DNA of 25,534 bases. It comes from JABMMZ01 sp964505065 (GTDB taxonomy: Bacteria > Bacteroidota > Bacteroidia > NS11-12g > UBA955). The DNA lies in contig CAZDGF010000046.1 in assembly GCA_964505065.1 (NCBI GenBank), forward strand, positions 1-25,534. The letters are read 5' to 3'. The first letter of the stretch is position 1. Each line of letters starts with the position of its first letter. Positions 14,967-22,356 of this stretch are shown one piece after another. A model generated the notes under the pieces. That model was not told where the DNA came from. It made no database searches and saw nothing but the letters and a program-made list of their open reading frames with translations. A program made the position numbers and the translations under genes.

Positions 14967-14970
14967 CCCT

Positions 14971-15663
14971 ATGCAAAATATAGCAGTTGTAACAGGAGGT
15001 AGCAAAGGCATAGGCTTTGCCATTGTTAAAAAATTAATTTCAGAAAATTTTAAAGTATATGTAGCTGCCAGAACAGTTGGAGAAATAGAGAATTTAACAT
15101 TGATTGAAAAAGAAAAAATTGAATTTATTGCATCAGATTTAAGTAAAAAAGAAGATATTATAGCTTTTACACATAAAGTATTAGCATCGGTTTCTAAAAT
15201 TGATATTTTGGTAAACAATGCAGGTATATTTTTACCTGGGCAAATTCACCAAGAAAACGATGATGCCTTTGATTTACAAATGCGCTTAAATGTAGAAGCA
15301 CCTTACAGGATAACAAGGGCATTATTACCATTAATGATGAACCATAAAGAAGGTTATATTTTTAATATCTGCTCCACTGCAAGTATAATACCGTATATTA
15401 ATGGCGGCAGCTATTGTATAAGCAAGCATGCTTTATTGGGGTTTGGAAAAGTATTAAGGCAAGAATTAATATCCTATAATATAGCAGTAAGCAATATATT
15501 GCCTGGGGCTACTTTAACAGATAGTTGGGCAGGAACAACATTGCCTTCAGAGCGTTTTATTGAGCCAAAAACCATTGCTAATGCGCTTTGGTTTGCTTGG
15601 CAAAATAAAGAAAATAGCGTGATGGAAGAAATATTAATTCGCCCGATGGCAGGTGATTTGTAA
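14971..15663 (+). CDS. short-chain dehydrogenase/reductase (230 aa)
   Basis: This is a classical SDR, an NAD(P)-dependent oxidoreductase of the cytoplasm. The cofactor motif is TGGSKGIG (8-15), the central strand motif is VNNAG (81-85), and the catalytic set is Ser135, Tyr148 and Lys152 (NICSTAS...SYCISKHA), with the Ser-Tyr spacing of 13 usual for the family. Arg34 after the second strand (VAARTVGE) suggests NADP preference. The C-terminal region (NILPGATLTDSW, FIEPKTIANALWFAW) fits the SDR fold. The substrate cannot be predicted. The gene is alone on its strand between the mlaE operon and the T9SS cargo gene, and its mRNA is probably leaderless. Confidence 0.92.
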   Translation: MQNIAVVTGGSKGIGFAIVKKLISENFKVYVAARTVGEIENLTLIEKEKIEFIASDLSKKEDIIAFTHKVLASVSKIDILVNNAGIFLPGQIHQENDDAFDLQMRLNVEAPYRITRALLPLMMNHKEGYIFNICSTASIIPYINGGSYCISKHALLGFGKVLRQELISYNIAVSNILPGATLTDSWAGTTLPSERFIEPKTIANALWFAWQNKENSVMEEILIRPMAGDL

Positions 15664-15760
15664 TTTTATTTAGCTGAAAATCAAATAAATAAAATTATTA
15701 TTAATAAACTTGCAGCGTTTTCTAATTTATAATTGTCTAAAAGAAGGATTAGATAAAATA

Positions 15761-15824
15761 ACGATTATTTAAAAAAATTTTTTAATTTTATTAATATGAC
15801 TTATTTTTGACGATTATTTAAAAA
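15761..15824. repeat. 15-bp direct repeats flanking the promoter of the T9SS cargo gene
   Basis: ACGATTATTTAAAAA occurs at 15761-15775 and again at 15810-15824, on either side of the -7 box at 15802-15809. Being A+T-rich, part of the match may be chance, but the exact 15-bp match and placement fit a pair of regulator sites. Confidence 0.5.
15802..15809 (+). promoter_or_regulatory. -7 box (TATTTTTG) of the T9SS cargo gene
   Basis: A perfect TAnnTTTG match 41 nt before the ATG at 15850. The leader (CAAACAAACATAAAAAATTT) is A-rich and longer than those of most genes here, as often seen for highly expressed genes in this phylum. Confidence 0.6.
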
Positions 15825-15849
15825 TACAAACAAACATAAAAAATTTATC

Positions 15850-17172
15850 ATGAAAAAATTATTATTTACTTTTTTATTATCTTCAAGTATTGTGGCTTTC
15901 GCTCAAGTACAAATTAAAGGAGATAACTTTAAATTCAAAGCATTAGAATCAGAAAAATTAGTCAATGCTAAACAAGCTAACCTAAAACGTGCAATAGAAA
16001 CGCATACCTATTATCCTTTTTCAATTGATTTACAACAGGGTGAAGATATAGTTGGTTTTATTCAAGATGGTGCAACTAATCCAGATTGGAGAAACTATGT
16101 AAATTTTCTTTATCCTGATTCTTCTGCAACAATTATAACATCAAATGGAAGAAGAGCTGTATATACTCACTTAATTGGTAACTCATTCGACCCAAAAGAT
16201 TCAGCTATAGATTTCCAAAGCCCAATTGCACCAAGATTAAGCAGATGGACTACATATACAGTAGATAGTCTGGGTGTTAGATTTGGCTATCATAGACACT
16301 TAGATTCTTTTCAAGGAAAAGAAGTAGTAGATACTATGGTTTTTCAATATTTTACTAATACTCAAACAGCGTATACAGAAAATAGAATATCTGGATTTCA
16401 AAGTTTTGCATACCCAATTATTGCTAATTTTAATAAAAACACCTTGCTAAGTTCGTCCGCAAAAATTTATAAACTGCCTTTAACCAGAGATTACAGAACG
16501 AGAGATTCTTCAACAGGTTGGGTTACTTCATTTTTTCAAGTACCTGTAGGAGTAACATTAAATCCAAATGGGGTTAAAAATAGTTCTTTTACTTATACTA
16601 TGTCATTTAAACCAATGGTAAAAACAAATTTAGGCGACACAGTTTTTTATCAAGCTAACAACAAAGCAGTTTTCAAAAAGAACAACTATGTAAGTTACTA
16701 TTTTACTCAAAATGAGGCTGCAAGAGATGAACAATTAAAAAATTATAGTTTTTTCAACAACTCATTTTTTCATAACGCAAATCAAAAATATAATATAAAT
16801 ACTAATGGTTGGACAACATTTATTCCTGGAAATGCTTACTTCCAGCAACAATATGTTTTTGCCTACTATACTTTAACAGCAACTAATCTTTCCATTAAAA
16901 ATACCAACAAAGAAGTATCTTTGTTAAATGCTTATCCAAATCCTGCTAATGCAAATTCAGAGGTGATATTAAGTTTAGATGCTACAAAAAACACTGCTGC
17001 AATTGTTACTATTTCTGATATTTCCGGTAAAGTTATCAATACAATGAATACTGAAATAACAAATGGTAAAAATAATATTACATTATCTACCAATGCTATG
17101 AGCAATGGCTTATACATTGTAACTGTTAAAGGTGCAGATTTTACGTCTTCATCTAAATTAATTATAGAGTAA
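15850..17172 (+). CDS. secreted protein with type IX secretion sorting domain (440 aa)
   Basis: The N-terminus is a Sec signal peptide (KKLLFTFLLSSSIVAFA, cleavage before Q19). The last 75-80 residues are a type A T9SS C-terminal domain: NAYPNPANANSEVILSL, ITISDISGKVI-like strand (TISDISGKVINTMNTEI), and the closing GLYIVTVKGADFTSSSKLII. Such domains carry cargo through the outer membrane and are then cleaved, with the protein released or attached to surface lipopolysaccharide. The middle part (about 20-355) has no family I recognise; it contains many Tyr, Phe and Asn, beta-rich stretches, and no visible catalytic motif. A strong terminator follows directly. The secretion machinery genes are not in this window, though a PorV/PorQ-family gene is at 8772-9878. 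Confidence 0.9.
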   Translation: MKKLLFTFLLSSSIVAFAQVQIKGDNFKFKALESEKLVNAKQANLKRAIETHTYYPFSIDLQQGEDIVGFIQDGATNPDWRNYVNFLYPDSSATIITSNGRRAVYTHLIGNSFDPKDSAIDFQSPIAPRLSRWTTYTVDSLGVRFGYHRHLDSFQGKEVVDTMVFQYFTNTQTAYTENRISGFQSFAYPIIANFNKNTLLSSSAKIYKLPLTRDYRTRDSSTGWVTSFFQVPVGVTLNPNGVKNSSFTYTMSFKPMVKTNLGDTVFYQANNKAVFKKNNYVSYYFTQNEAARDEQLKNYSFFNNSFFHNANQKYNINTNGWTTFIPGNAYFQQQYVFAYYTLTATNLSIKNTNKEVSLLNAYPNPANANSEVILSLDATKNTAAIVTISDISGKVINTMNTEITNGKNNITLSTNAMSNGLYIVTVKGADFTSSSKLIIE

Positions 17173-17196
17173 TACGTCATTTATTTTTAAGATTTC

Positions 17197-17235
17197 AAAA
17201 AAACCTCTGCAATTAATTTGCAGAGGTTTTTTTTT
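17197..17235 (+). terminator. strong intrinsic terminator of the T9SS cargo gene
   Basis: AAACCTCTGCAA (17201-17212) pairs perfectly with TTGCAGAGGTTT (17218-17229) around a 5-nt loop and is extended by A:T pairs, then a run of T to 17235. It ends 28 nt before the tRNA gene. Confidence 0.92.
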
Positions 17236-17240
17236 ATACC

Positions 17241-17248
17241 TACTTTTG
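17241..17248 (+). promoter_or_regulatory. -7 box (TACTTTTG) of the tRNA gene
   Basis: A perfect TAnnTTTG match 15 nt before the mature tRNA 5' end and directly after the preceding terminator, so the tRNA is transcribed on its own. Confidence 0.65.
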
Positions 17249-17263
17249 CACTCACAATTAATT

Positions 17264-17337
17264 GGTTTCGTAGCTTAATTGGATAGAGCACCTGACTACG
17301 GATCAGGAGGTTGGGGGTTCGACTCCCTCCGAGACCA
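17264..17337 (+). tRNA. tRNA-Arg (anticodon ACG)
   Basis: The full cloverleaf can be drawn. The acceptor stem pairs GGTTTCG with CGAGACC (one G:T pair) and A is the discriminator. The anticodon stem CCTGA/TCAGG encloses the loop CTACGGA, with anticodon ACG reading CGU and, after A34-to-inosine editing by TadA, CGC and CGA. The T arm is GGGGG-TTCGACT-CCCTC. The 3' CCA is not encoded (ACG follows), so it must be added enzymatically. The 74-nt length and 5-nt variable loop are normal. Confidence 0.97.
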
Positions 17338-17343
17338 CGTAAT

Positions 17344-17385
17344 AAACAAAAGACTTTACAAATATGTGAAGTCTTTTGTTTTTAT
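17344..17385 (+). terminator. intrinsic terminator of tRNA-Arg
   Basis: AAACAAAAGACTT (17344-17356) pairs with AAGTCTTTTGTTT (17369-17381) around a 12-nt loop and runs into TTTTATT. It closes a single-gene tRNA transcription unit. Confidence 0.88.
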
Positions 17386-17427
17386 TAGCACTTGCGTAAT
17401 AATTTAATAAAAAACAGGATTTATGTC

Positions 17428-17522
17428 AAAGTGAGTTTGAATTAAGTTTAAAATCTCACAAAAAGAAGCGCAGTAATTTCTACTTATCTCAGAATGGTTT
17501 TTTCTTACCTCGAACTCACTTT
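17428..17522. repeat. 13-bp inverted repeat with a 69-bp spacer downstream of the tRNA
   Basis: AAAGTGAGTTTGA (17428-17440) is inverted as TCGAACTCACTTT (17510-17522), matching at 12 of 13 positions. It occupies the otherwise empty region between the tRNA terminator and the end of the mutase gene. No open reading frame is present. It could be a structured transcript or the remains of a small inserted element. Confidence 0.5.
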
Positions 17523-17592
17523 ATCTTAAATTAGTTATTTCAACTGCAATTTGAGCCAATAATTCAATAATTTTGTAAATATATTATGAATA

Positions 17593-18981
17593 TTAAGCAT
17601 TGGCTATTTCGCCAATATCTTTTATTAGTTTCATTGCTAAATTACGAGCAGTATTTTCCGATTTGCTTTCAGCATAAATTCTAATAATGGGTTCAGTATT
17701 CGATTTTCTTAAGTGCACCCATTCTTCATCAAAATCTATTTTAACACCATCAATAACATTTATCTGAAATTTTTTGTATTTCTCTTTAATTTTTTCAAGC
17801 ACATCGTCAGCATTTATTTCATGTGTTAAATCTACTTTATTTTTAGAAATAATATAATTAGGAAAAGTAGCTCTTAAAGCAGCAACACTTTTATTGCTTT
17901 TTGCCAATGAGCTTAAGAATAACGCAATGCCTACCATTGCATCTCTGCCGTAATGAAGCTCTGGATAAATAATACCACCATTGCCCTCCCCACCAATAAT
18001 GGCTTTTGTTTCTTTCATGGCTACTACAACATTTACTTCACCTACAGCACTTGCAGTGTATTTTCCACCTGCTTTTTCGGTTATATCTCTTAATGCTCTT
18101 GTAGAAGAAAGATTTGAAACTGTATTGCCCTTTTTGCTGTTTTTTAATACATAATCGGCAACAGCTACAAGGGTGTATTCTTCGCCAAACATTTCGCCAT
18201 CTTCGCATACTAATGCAAGTCTATCCACATCGGGGTCAACACTTATGCCCAAATGCGCTTTTTCAGATTTTACCAAACTTGAAAGTTGGGTTAAATGTTG
18301 CGGTAAAGGTTCAGGATTGTGTGCAAAATTTCCTGTTGGCTCGCAATTAAGTTCTACAATATTTTCTACACCTAGTGCTTTTAATAGCATTGGTATTGCT
18401 ATACCTCCAGTAGAATTTACAGCATCTACTGCTATTTTATATTTTTTTTCTTTAATAGCATTTACATCTACTAAAGGTAGTTTTAAAATACTATCGATGT
18501 GTTTTTGAATATAGGTGTCATCTGTTTTTAAATTACCTAATTCTGTTACATCACAAAATTCAAATTCGTTTTTATCGGCTAATTCCAAAACCATTTCAGC
18601 TTCTTTAGCTGAAATAAACTCGCCTTTATGGTTCAGCATTTTTAAGGCATTCCATTGTTTTGGATTATGGCTTGCTGTAAATATTATACCACCAGCAGCT
18701 TTTTCCATCATTACTGCAATTTCTACAGTAGGGGTGGTAGATAAGCCTAAATCTAAAACATTTAAACCCATACCTATAAGCGTAGCACTTACTATATCTG
18801 ATACCATTTTACCACTCAATCGGGCATCTCTGCCTATTACAATTAGTTTACCTTTATTATTGGTTTTTATCCATTGGGCATAAGCCGAAGAAAATTTTAC
18901 AATATCAATAGGTGTAAGATTATCGCCAGGTTTTCCGCCTATGGTGCCACGAAATCCAGATATTGATTTAATTAATGTCAT
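17593..18981 (-). CDS. glmM: phosphoglucosamine mutase-like hexose-phosphate mutase (462 aa)
   Basis: This belongs to the alpha-D-phosphohexomutase superfamily. The GlmM reaction converts glucosamine-6-phosphate to glucosamine-1-phosphate for peptidoglycan and lipopolysaccharide synthesis. The start at 18981 gives TLIKSISGFRGTIGG; a longer ORF start at 19014 adds a hydrophobic run and lies upstream of the -7 box region. The four active-site loops are present: phosphoserine in TASHNP (Ser104), metal loop DPDVDRLA (249-256), sugar loop GGEGNGG (330-336), and phosphate loop RKSNTEPIIRIYAES (425-439). GEGNGG differs from the GEQSGH of classical bacterial GlmM but is usual in Bacteroidota and archaeal-type members. 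Phosphoglucomutase or phosphomannomutase activity cannot be excluded. Confidence 0.9.
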   Translation of the reverse strand: MTLIKSISGFRGTIGGKPGDNLTPIDIVKFSSAYAQWIKTNNKGKLIVIGRDARLSGKMVSDIVSATLIGMGLNVLDLGLSTTPTVEIAVMMEKAAGGIIFTASHNPKQWNALKMLNHKGEFISAKEAEMVLELADKNEFEFCDVTELGNLKTDDTYIQKHIDSILKLPLVDVNAIKEKKYKIAVDAVNSTGGIAIPMLLKALGVENIVELNCEPTGNFAHNPEPLPQHLTQLSSLVKSEKAHLGISVDPDVDRLALVCEDGEMFGEEYTLVAVADYVLKNSKKGNTVSNLSSTRALRDITEKAGGKYTASAVGEVNVVVAMKETKAIIGGEGNGGIIYPELHYGRDAMVGIALFLSSLAKSNKSVAALRATFPNYIISKNKVDLTHEINADDVLEKIKEKYKKFQINVIDGVKIDFDEEWVHLRKSNTEPIIRIYAESKSENTARNLAMKLIKDIGEIANA

Positions 18982-19003
18982 GATATATAGAAAAAAAAGT
19001 TTG

Positions 19004-19011
19004 CAAAAATA
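19004..19011 (-). promoter_or_regulatory. -7 box (TATTTTTG) of the glmM-like gene
   Basis: On the minus strand TATTTTTG is a perfect TAnnTTTG match ending 22 nt before the ATG at 18981. It lies inside the longer ORF, supporting the shorter start. Confidence 0.6.
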
Positions 19012-19221
19012 CACAATTATAAGATAGTAAAATAATGGATTATCAACATAATTAGAGTTTATTTTTTTGTCTAATCATTTCTTTCCAGAGATTATTTTTA
19101 ACAAATAATTCCTTAGACTTAGCAAATTAAGTTGTACTATTTACAAATTAATTTGCAAAAAATATCTTTTAAATTTTTGCTATTAACTTTTGTTATATAT
19201 TTATACTATGTAATAAAAAAC

Positions 19222-19229
19222 TACCTTTG
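19222..19229 (+). promoter_or_regulatory. -7 box (TACCTTTG) of the permease gene
   Basis: A perfect TAnnTTTG match ending 4 nt before the GTG at 19234. It sits inside the longer ORF that begins with TTG at 19132, so that longer start cannot be used from this promoter. Confidence 0.62.
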
Positions 19230-19233
19230 CAAT

Positions 19234-20451
19234 GTGCTACTTAGCAGATTTATAGCCAAACGTTTGGCATTGGGTAAGTTTAAGTCTTTTGCCTCCTTAA
19301 TTATTAAATTGGCTTGGATAGGTGTAGGTCTTAGTGTGGCTGTTATGATTATAGCTGTATCTGTTGTTGTAGGCTATAAACAACAAATTTCGGATAAAGT
19401 AGTGGGCTTTGGCGGACATTTGGAAATACATGCAACAGGCACAACGGGCAATTTTGATTACATTTTATTTAATGATTCTGTAGAGTTAATTCAGTCAATT
19501 AAAAAAAATAAAGATATAAAAAATATAGCTGCTGTTTTAACCAAGCCAGGTATCATAAAAGCCAACGAAGAGATAGAAGGTATAGTATTTAAAGGCGTTA
19601 GTGCTGATTACGATTTTTCTTTTTTCAAGCAAAATACAATTAGAGGGCGTGTGCCAAATACCAAAGATAGCATTACCAAACGTGAAATAATGGTATCTGA
19701 AATATTGGCAAAAAAAATGAAAATAGATACTGGAGCAGTAGTTAAAATATTTTTCATCAACGAACCTATAAGAGTAATTCCATGTAAAATAACAGGCATA
19801 TACGAAACAGGATTGGAAGAAAATGATATGGTATTTGTATTGGGCAGTTTAAGAGAAATGCAGCGTATATTTGCCAGTAAAGCACCTAAAATTACCAATT
19901 ATGAAATAACAACACAAACACTTGAAACTATTGAACCTACTACAAAAGTTGTAAATAAAATACTGTCACAAGAGTTAAATGCAGAAAGTATGATTCAGTT
20001 AAATCCGCAAATATTTTCGTGGCTGCATTACCTCGACCAAAATATTACCATTATACTTAGCCTAATGATAATAGTGGCTTGTATTAATATGATTACAGCA
20101 TTACTGATACTAATAATAGAACGCACCAATATGATAGGCATTATGAAAGCATTGGGCAGTAAAAATGGCTTAATAAAAAATATTTTTTTAAACCATGCAT
20201 TTTATATTTTAGTATTGGGTTTGGTAATAGGCAATATATTAGGTATTGGATTGTGTTATGTTCAACAATATTTTAAAATAATAACTTTGCCGAGGGAAAC
20301 TTACTACTTATCCTTTGTACCCATAGCCATTAATTGGTGGTATATATTGGCAATAAATATAGGTACAGTGGCTATTTGTATGCTCGCTTTGCTATTGCCT
20401 GTGCGAATGATAAGTAAAATAGAACCTGTAAAAGCCATTAAGTTTAACTAA
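19234..20451 (+). CDS. LolC/LolE-type ABC transporter permease (405 aa)
   Basis: This is a FtsX/MacB-like permease of the kind that extracts lipoproteins from the inner membrane. I chose GTG at 19234, giving MLLSRFIAKRLALGKFKSFA, which matches the usual start of LolC/E proteins. The longer reading frame from a TTG at 19132 adds 34 low-complexity residues and spans the -7 box. The first helix is IGVGLSVAVMIIAVSVVVGY, preceding a periplasmic domain (about 50-270). Three C-terminal helices then follow (IILSLMIIVACINMITALLI, LVLGLVIGNILGIGLCYV, LAINIGTVAICMLALLLPV), with the conserved IGIMKALGSKNGLI cytoplasmic coupling segment between the first two. No LolD ATPase gene is adjacent. The next gene starts 4 nt after the stop, so they are co-transcribed. 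Confidence 0.88.
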   Translation: MLLSRFIAKRLALGKFKSFASLIIKLAWIGVGLSVAVMIIAVSVVVGYKQQISDKVVGFGGHLEIHATGTTGNFDYILFNDSVELIQSIKKNKDIKNIAAVLTKPGIIKANEEIEGIVFKGVSADYDFSFFKQNTIRGRVPNTKDSITKREIMVSEILAKKMKIDTGAVVKIFFINEPIRVIPCKITGIYETGLEENDMVFVLGSLREMQRIFASKAPKITNYEITTQTLETIEPTTKVVNKILSQELNAESMIQLNPQIFSWLHYLDQNITIILSLMIIVACINMITALLILIIERTNMIGIMKALGSKNGLIKNIFLNHAFYILVLGLVIGNILGIGLCYVQQYFKIITLPRETYYLSFVPIAINWWYILAINIGTVAICMLALLLPVRMISKIEPVKAIKFN

Positions 20452-20455
20452 AGAA

Positions 20456-21034
20456 ATGAATTATCCTTTTCAATTAAAATTTTCTGCTATTACCAATCTT
20501 TCAGATGCAAGGTATGCCGTTTGTGCATGGGCAGATTATGTGGGCTTTTGCTTTGATACCAATAAGCCTGAATACATAGAGCCTAAAAAAGCCAAAGAAA
20601 TAGCGGGTTGGATAAATGGCTCGGTAATAGTTGGCGAATTTGGTCATCAACCTATAGAGTGGATTTTAGATTTTATTCAAGAAATACCCTGCGGTGCTAT
20701 ACAAATACCTGCAAATTATACAAATAGTAAAATATTGGATACCAATATGCCCATCATATTAGAATTTGAAGATGGTAGTGATATAGAAACTACTATTTTT
20801 AACATAGAAAATAATGCCAATATAAAAGCACTTATTTGCTACACAAAAGAAATGGCAAATATTTTAGTTCAAAAATTTAATTTACCAGTTTTATTACAAT
20901 CTAAAAACTATACAGATTTTAAAACCCTAAATACAAATATAGGCATAGCACTTAAAGGCGAATTTGAAACCATACCCGGCACAAGAAACCATGATGCTTG
21001 GAACAGCTTATTGGAAAATGTTTTAGAAAATTAA
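20456..21034 (+). CDS. TrpF-like (beta/alpha)8-barrel protein lacking catalytic residues (192 aa)
   Basis: The N-terminal half clearly resembles phosphoribosylanthranilate isomerase. LKFSAITNLSDARYAVCAWA aligns with the family's KICGITNLEDA...GAD, then DYVGFCF with its VGFVF and PEYIEPKKAKEI with its RYIxPExA. The end EFETIPGTRNHDAW aligns with its GVExxPGxKDH. But the catalytic cysteine is replaced (KFSA instead of K-CG), and the LLDT...GGSGKTFDW stretch with the catalytic Asp has no counterpart. The protein is therefore unlikely to perform the TrpF reaction. No other tryptophan synthesis gene is near; the gene follows a Lol-type permease by 4 nt. It may be a repurposed barrel that binds a phosphorylated or other ligand. 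Confidence 0.75.
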   Translation: MNYPFQLKFSAITNLSDARYAVCAWADYVGFCFDTNKPEYIEPKKAKEIAGWINGSVIVGEFGHQPIEWILDFIQEIPCGAIQIPANYTNSKILDTNMPIILEFEDGSDIETTIFNIENNANIKALICYTKEMANILVQKFNLPVLLQSKNYTDFKTLNTNIGIALKGEFETIPGTRNHDAWNSLLENVLEN

Positions 21035-21063
21035 AAATTTAATTTTTTTAATTTTGCTATCCT

Positions 21064-21071
21064 TATTTTTG
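21064..21071 (+). promoter_or_regulatory. -7 box (TATTTTTG) of the DEAD-box helicase gene
   Basis: A perfect TAnnTTTG match ending 8 nt before the ATG at 21080, so the mRNA leader would be only about 4 nt. Confidence 0.65.
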
Positions 21072-21079
21072 CACCCACT

Positions 21080-22309
21080 ATGCGTTTTGATAAATACCCT
21101 TTAAGTAAAGAAATTTTGAGCAATCTTGCTCAATTAAATTTTAACAAAACCACAGATATTCAATACAAGGCTATAACACCTATACTAAGAGGCGAAGATG
21201 TGTTGGCAATAGCTCAAACAGGCACAGGTAAAACAGCCGCTTTTGTAATACCAATAGTACAGTATTTGCAGGAGTGCCAACAAAAAGGCAAACATGGGCT
21301 AAAGTGTATTGTAATGGTTCCTACCAGAGAATTGGCTATTCAAATAACCGAGGTATTTACCAAAATAATGGTAAATACCAAAACCAAAGCTTATTGTATA
21401 ACAGGCGGTGTGGAGCAAGACCCACAAATAAAACAATTACAACATGGTATAGATGCGCTAATAGCTACACCAGGTAGGGTTTTCGATTTGGCAAGCCAAG
21501 GTTATATACATTTTGATAAAATAGATATTTTGGTTCTTGATGAAGCCGACCACATGCTTGATTTAGGTTTTATAAAAGATATAAACGACCTTATACGTTT
21601 GCTGCCTTACAAAAGGCAAACCCTATTTTTTTCGGCAACCATTAACGATAAAATTAAAAAGATAGCCTATAATATTGTTCGCAATCCTATTCGTATTCAA
21701 ATATCGCCACACAATCCTGTGGCTAAAAACATACACCATACTGTAGCGCATATTGAAATGGACGATAAGCGTTTCTTTTTAGAACGTATGATAAACGAAA
21801 ATGCCAACAGTAAAATATTGGTATTTGTGCGCACCAAGGTAAGGGCAGAGCGTGTGCTATTGGCTATGGAAAGGGTTGGGATAAAAAGCAAAACCATACA
21901 TGGCGATAAAGACCAGCAAGATAGACTGGCAGTGTTGAATGAATTTAGAAATGGCGATGTAAAGGTGCTAATAGCTACCGATGTAAGCGCAAGGGGTATA
22001 GATATAGCACATGTAGATTTTGTGGTAAATTATGATTTGCCAGAGGAGGCAGAAAACTATGTACACCGTGTAGGGCGAACAGGCAGAGGCAGAAACAAGG
22101 GTGAAGCCATATCTTTTTGCAGTAAAGAGGAAAAAGATATATTAGCCGAAATAGAAGACTACATAGGACACGAAATTGAAAAAATTAAAATAAATAAAAA
22201 AGATTACCAAGAAACTATAGATTTTACAAGCGATGAGGTTGAAACCAATTGGAAAAAACTATTGGATGATGAAGATACAAAACCAAAGTGGGTAAAGAAA
22301 AGAAGGTGA
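21080..22309 (+). CDS. DEAD-box ATP-dependent RNA helicase, RhlE-like (409 aa)
   Basis: This enzyme unwinds short RNA duplexes with ATP, typically in ribosome assembly or RNA decay. All core motifs are present in order: Q motif region (TTDIQYKAITPIL), Walker A AQTGTGKT (45-52), PTRELAIQ (81-88), TPGR (130-133), DEAD (154-157) in VLDEADHMLDLGF, SAT in LFFSATI, then the second RecA domain with LVFVRTKVRAERV, TDVSARGIDIAHVDFVVNYD and HRVGRTGRG. The C-terminal tail is short (about 40 residues, ending KPKWVKKRR), basic at the tip, and lacks an RNA-binding RRM or long Arg/Gly-rich extension. This fits RhlE-type helicases rather than DbpA or CsdA. It is transcribed convergently with the methyltransferase gene. 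Confidence 0.95.
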   Translation: MRFDKYPLSKEILSNLAQLNFNKTTDIQYKAITPILRGEDVLAIAQTGTGKTAAFVIPIVQYLQECQQKGKHGLKCIVMVPTRELAIQITEVFTKIMVNTKTKAYCITGGVEQDPQIKQLQHGIDALIATPGRVFDLASQGYIHFDKIDILVLDEADHMLDLGFIKDINDLIRLLPYKRQTLFFSATINDKIKKIAYNIVRNPIRIQISPHNPVAKNIHHTVAHIEMDDKRFFLERMINENANSKILVFVRTKVRAERVLLAMERVGIKSKTIHGDKDQQDRLAVLNEFRNGDVKVLIATDVSARGIDIAHVDFVVNYDLPEEAENYVHRVGRTGRGRNKGEAISFCSKEEKDILAEIEDYIGHEIEKIKINKKDYQETIDFTSDEVETNWKKLLDDEDTKPKWVKKRR

Positions 22310-22356
22310 ATTTACTATTAATTTTTAATTCCTAATTCTTCATTCTTAATTATTAA

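Noticed and set aside
14791..14976. 61-residue minus-strand reading frame between mlaE and the SDR gene
   Set aside because: Its sequence (CLTPNPLSKGEG) is just the 40-bp repeat read through, and it overlaps the mlaE start out of frame.
15662..15696. Hairpin after the SDR gene as a terminator
   Set aside because: AATTTTATTT and AAATAAAATT can pair, but the stem is entirely A:T with a 15-nt loop, too weak to call in such A+T-rich DNA.
20456..21034. Calling this gene trpF
   Set aside because: Catalytic Cys and Asp positions are missing and no trp genes are nearby.
22310..22356. Repeats of TTAATTC-like units between the helicase and methyltransferase genes
   Set aside because: The units are irregular and low-complexity, a common look for convergent intergenic regions in this kind of genome. 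No hairpin or gene is visible.
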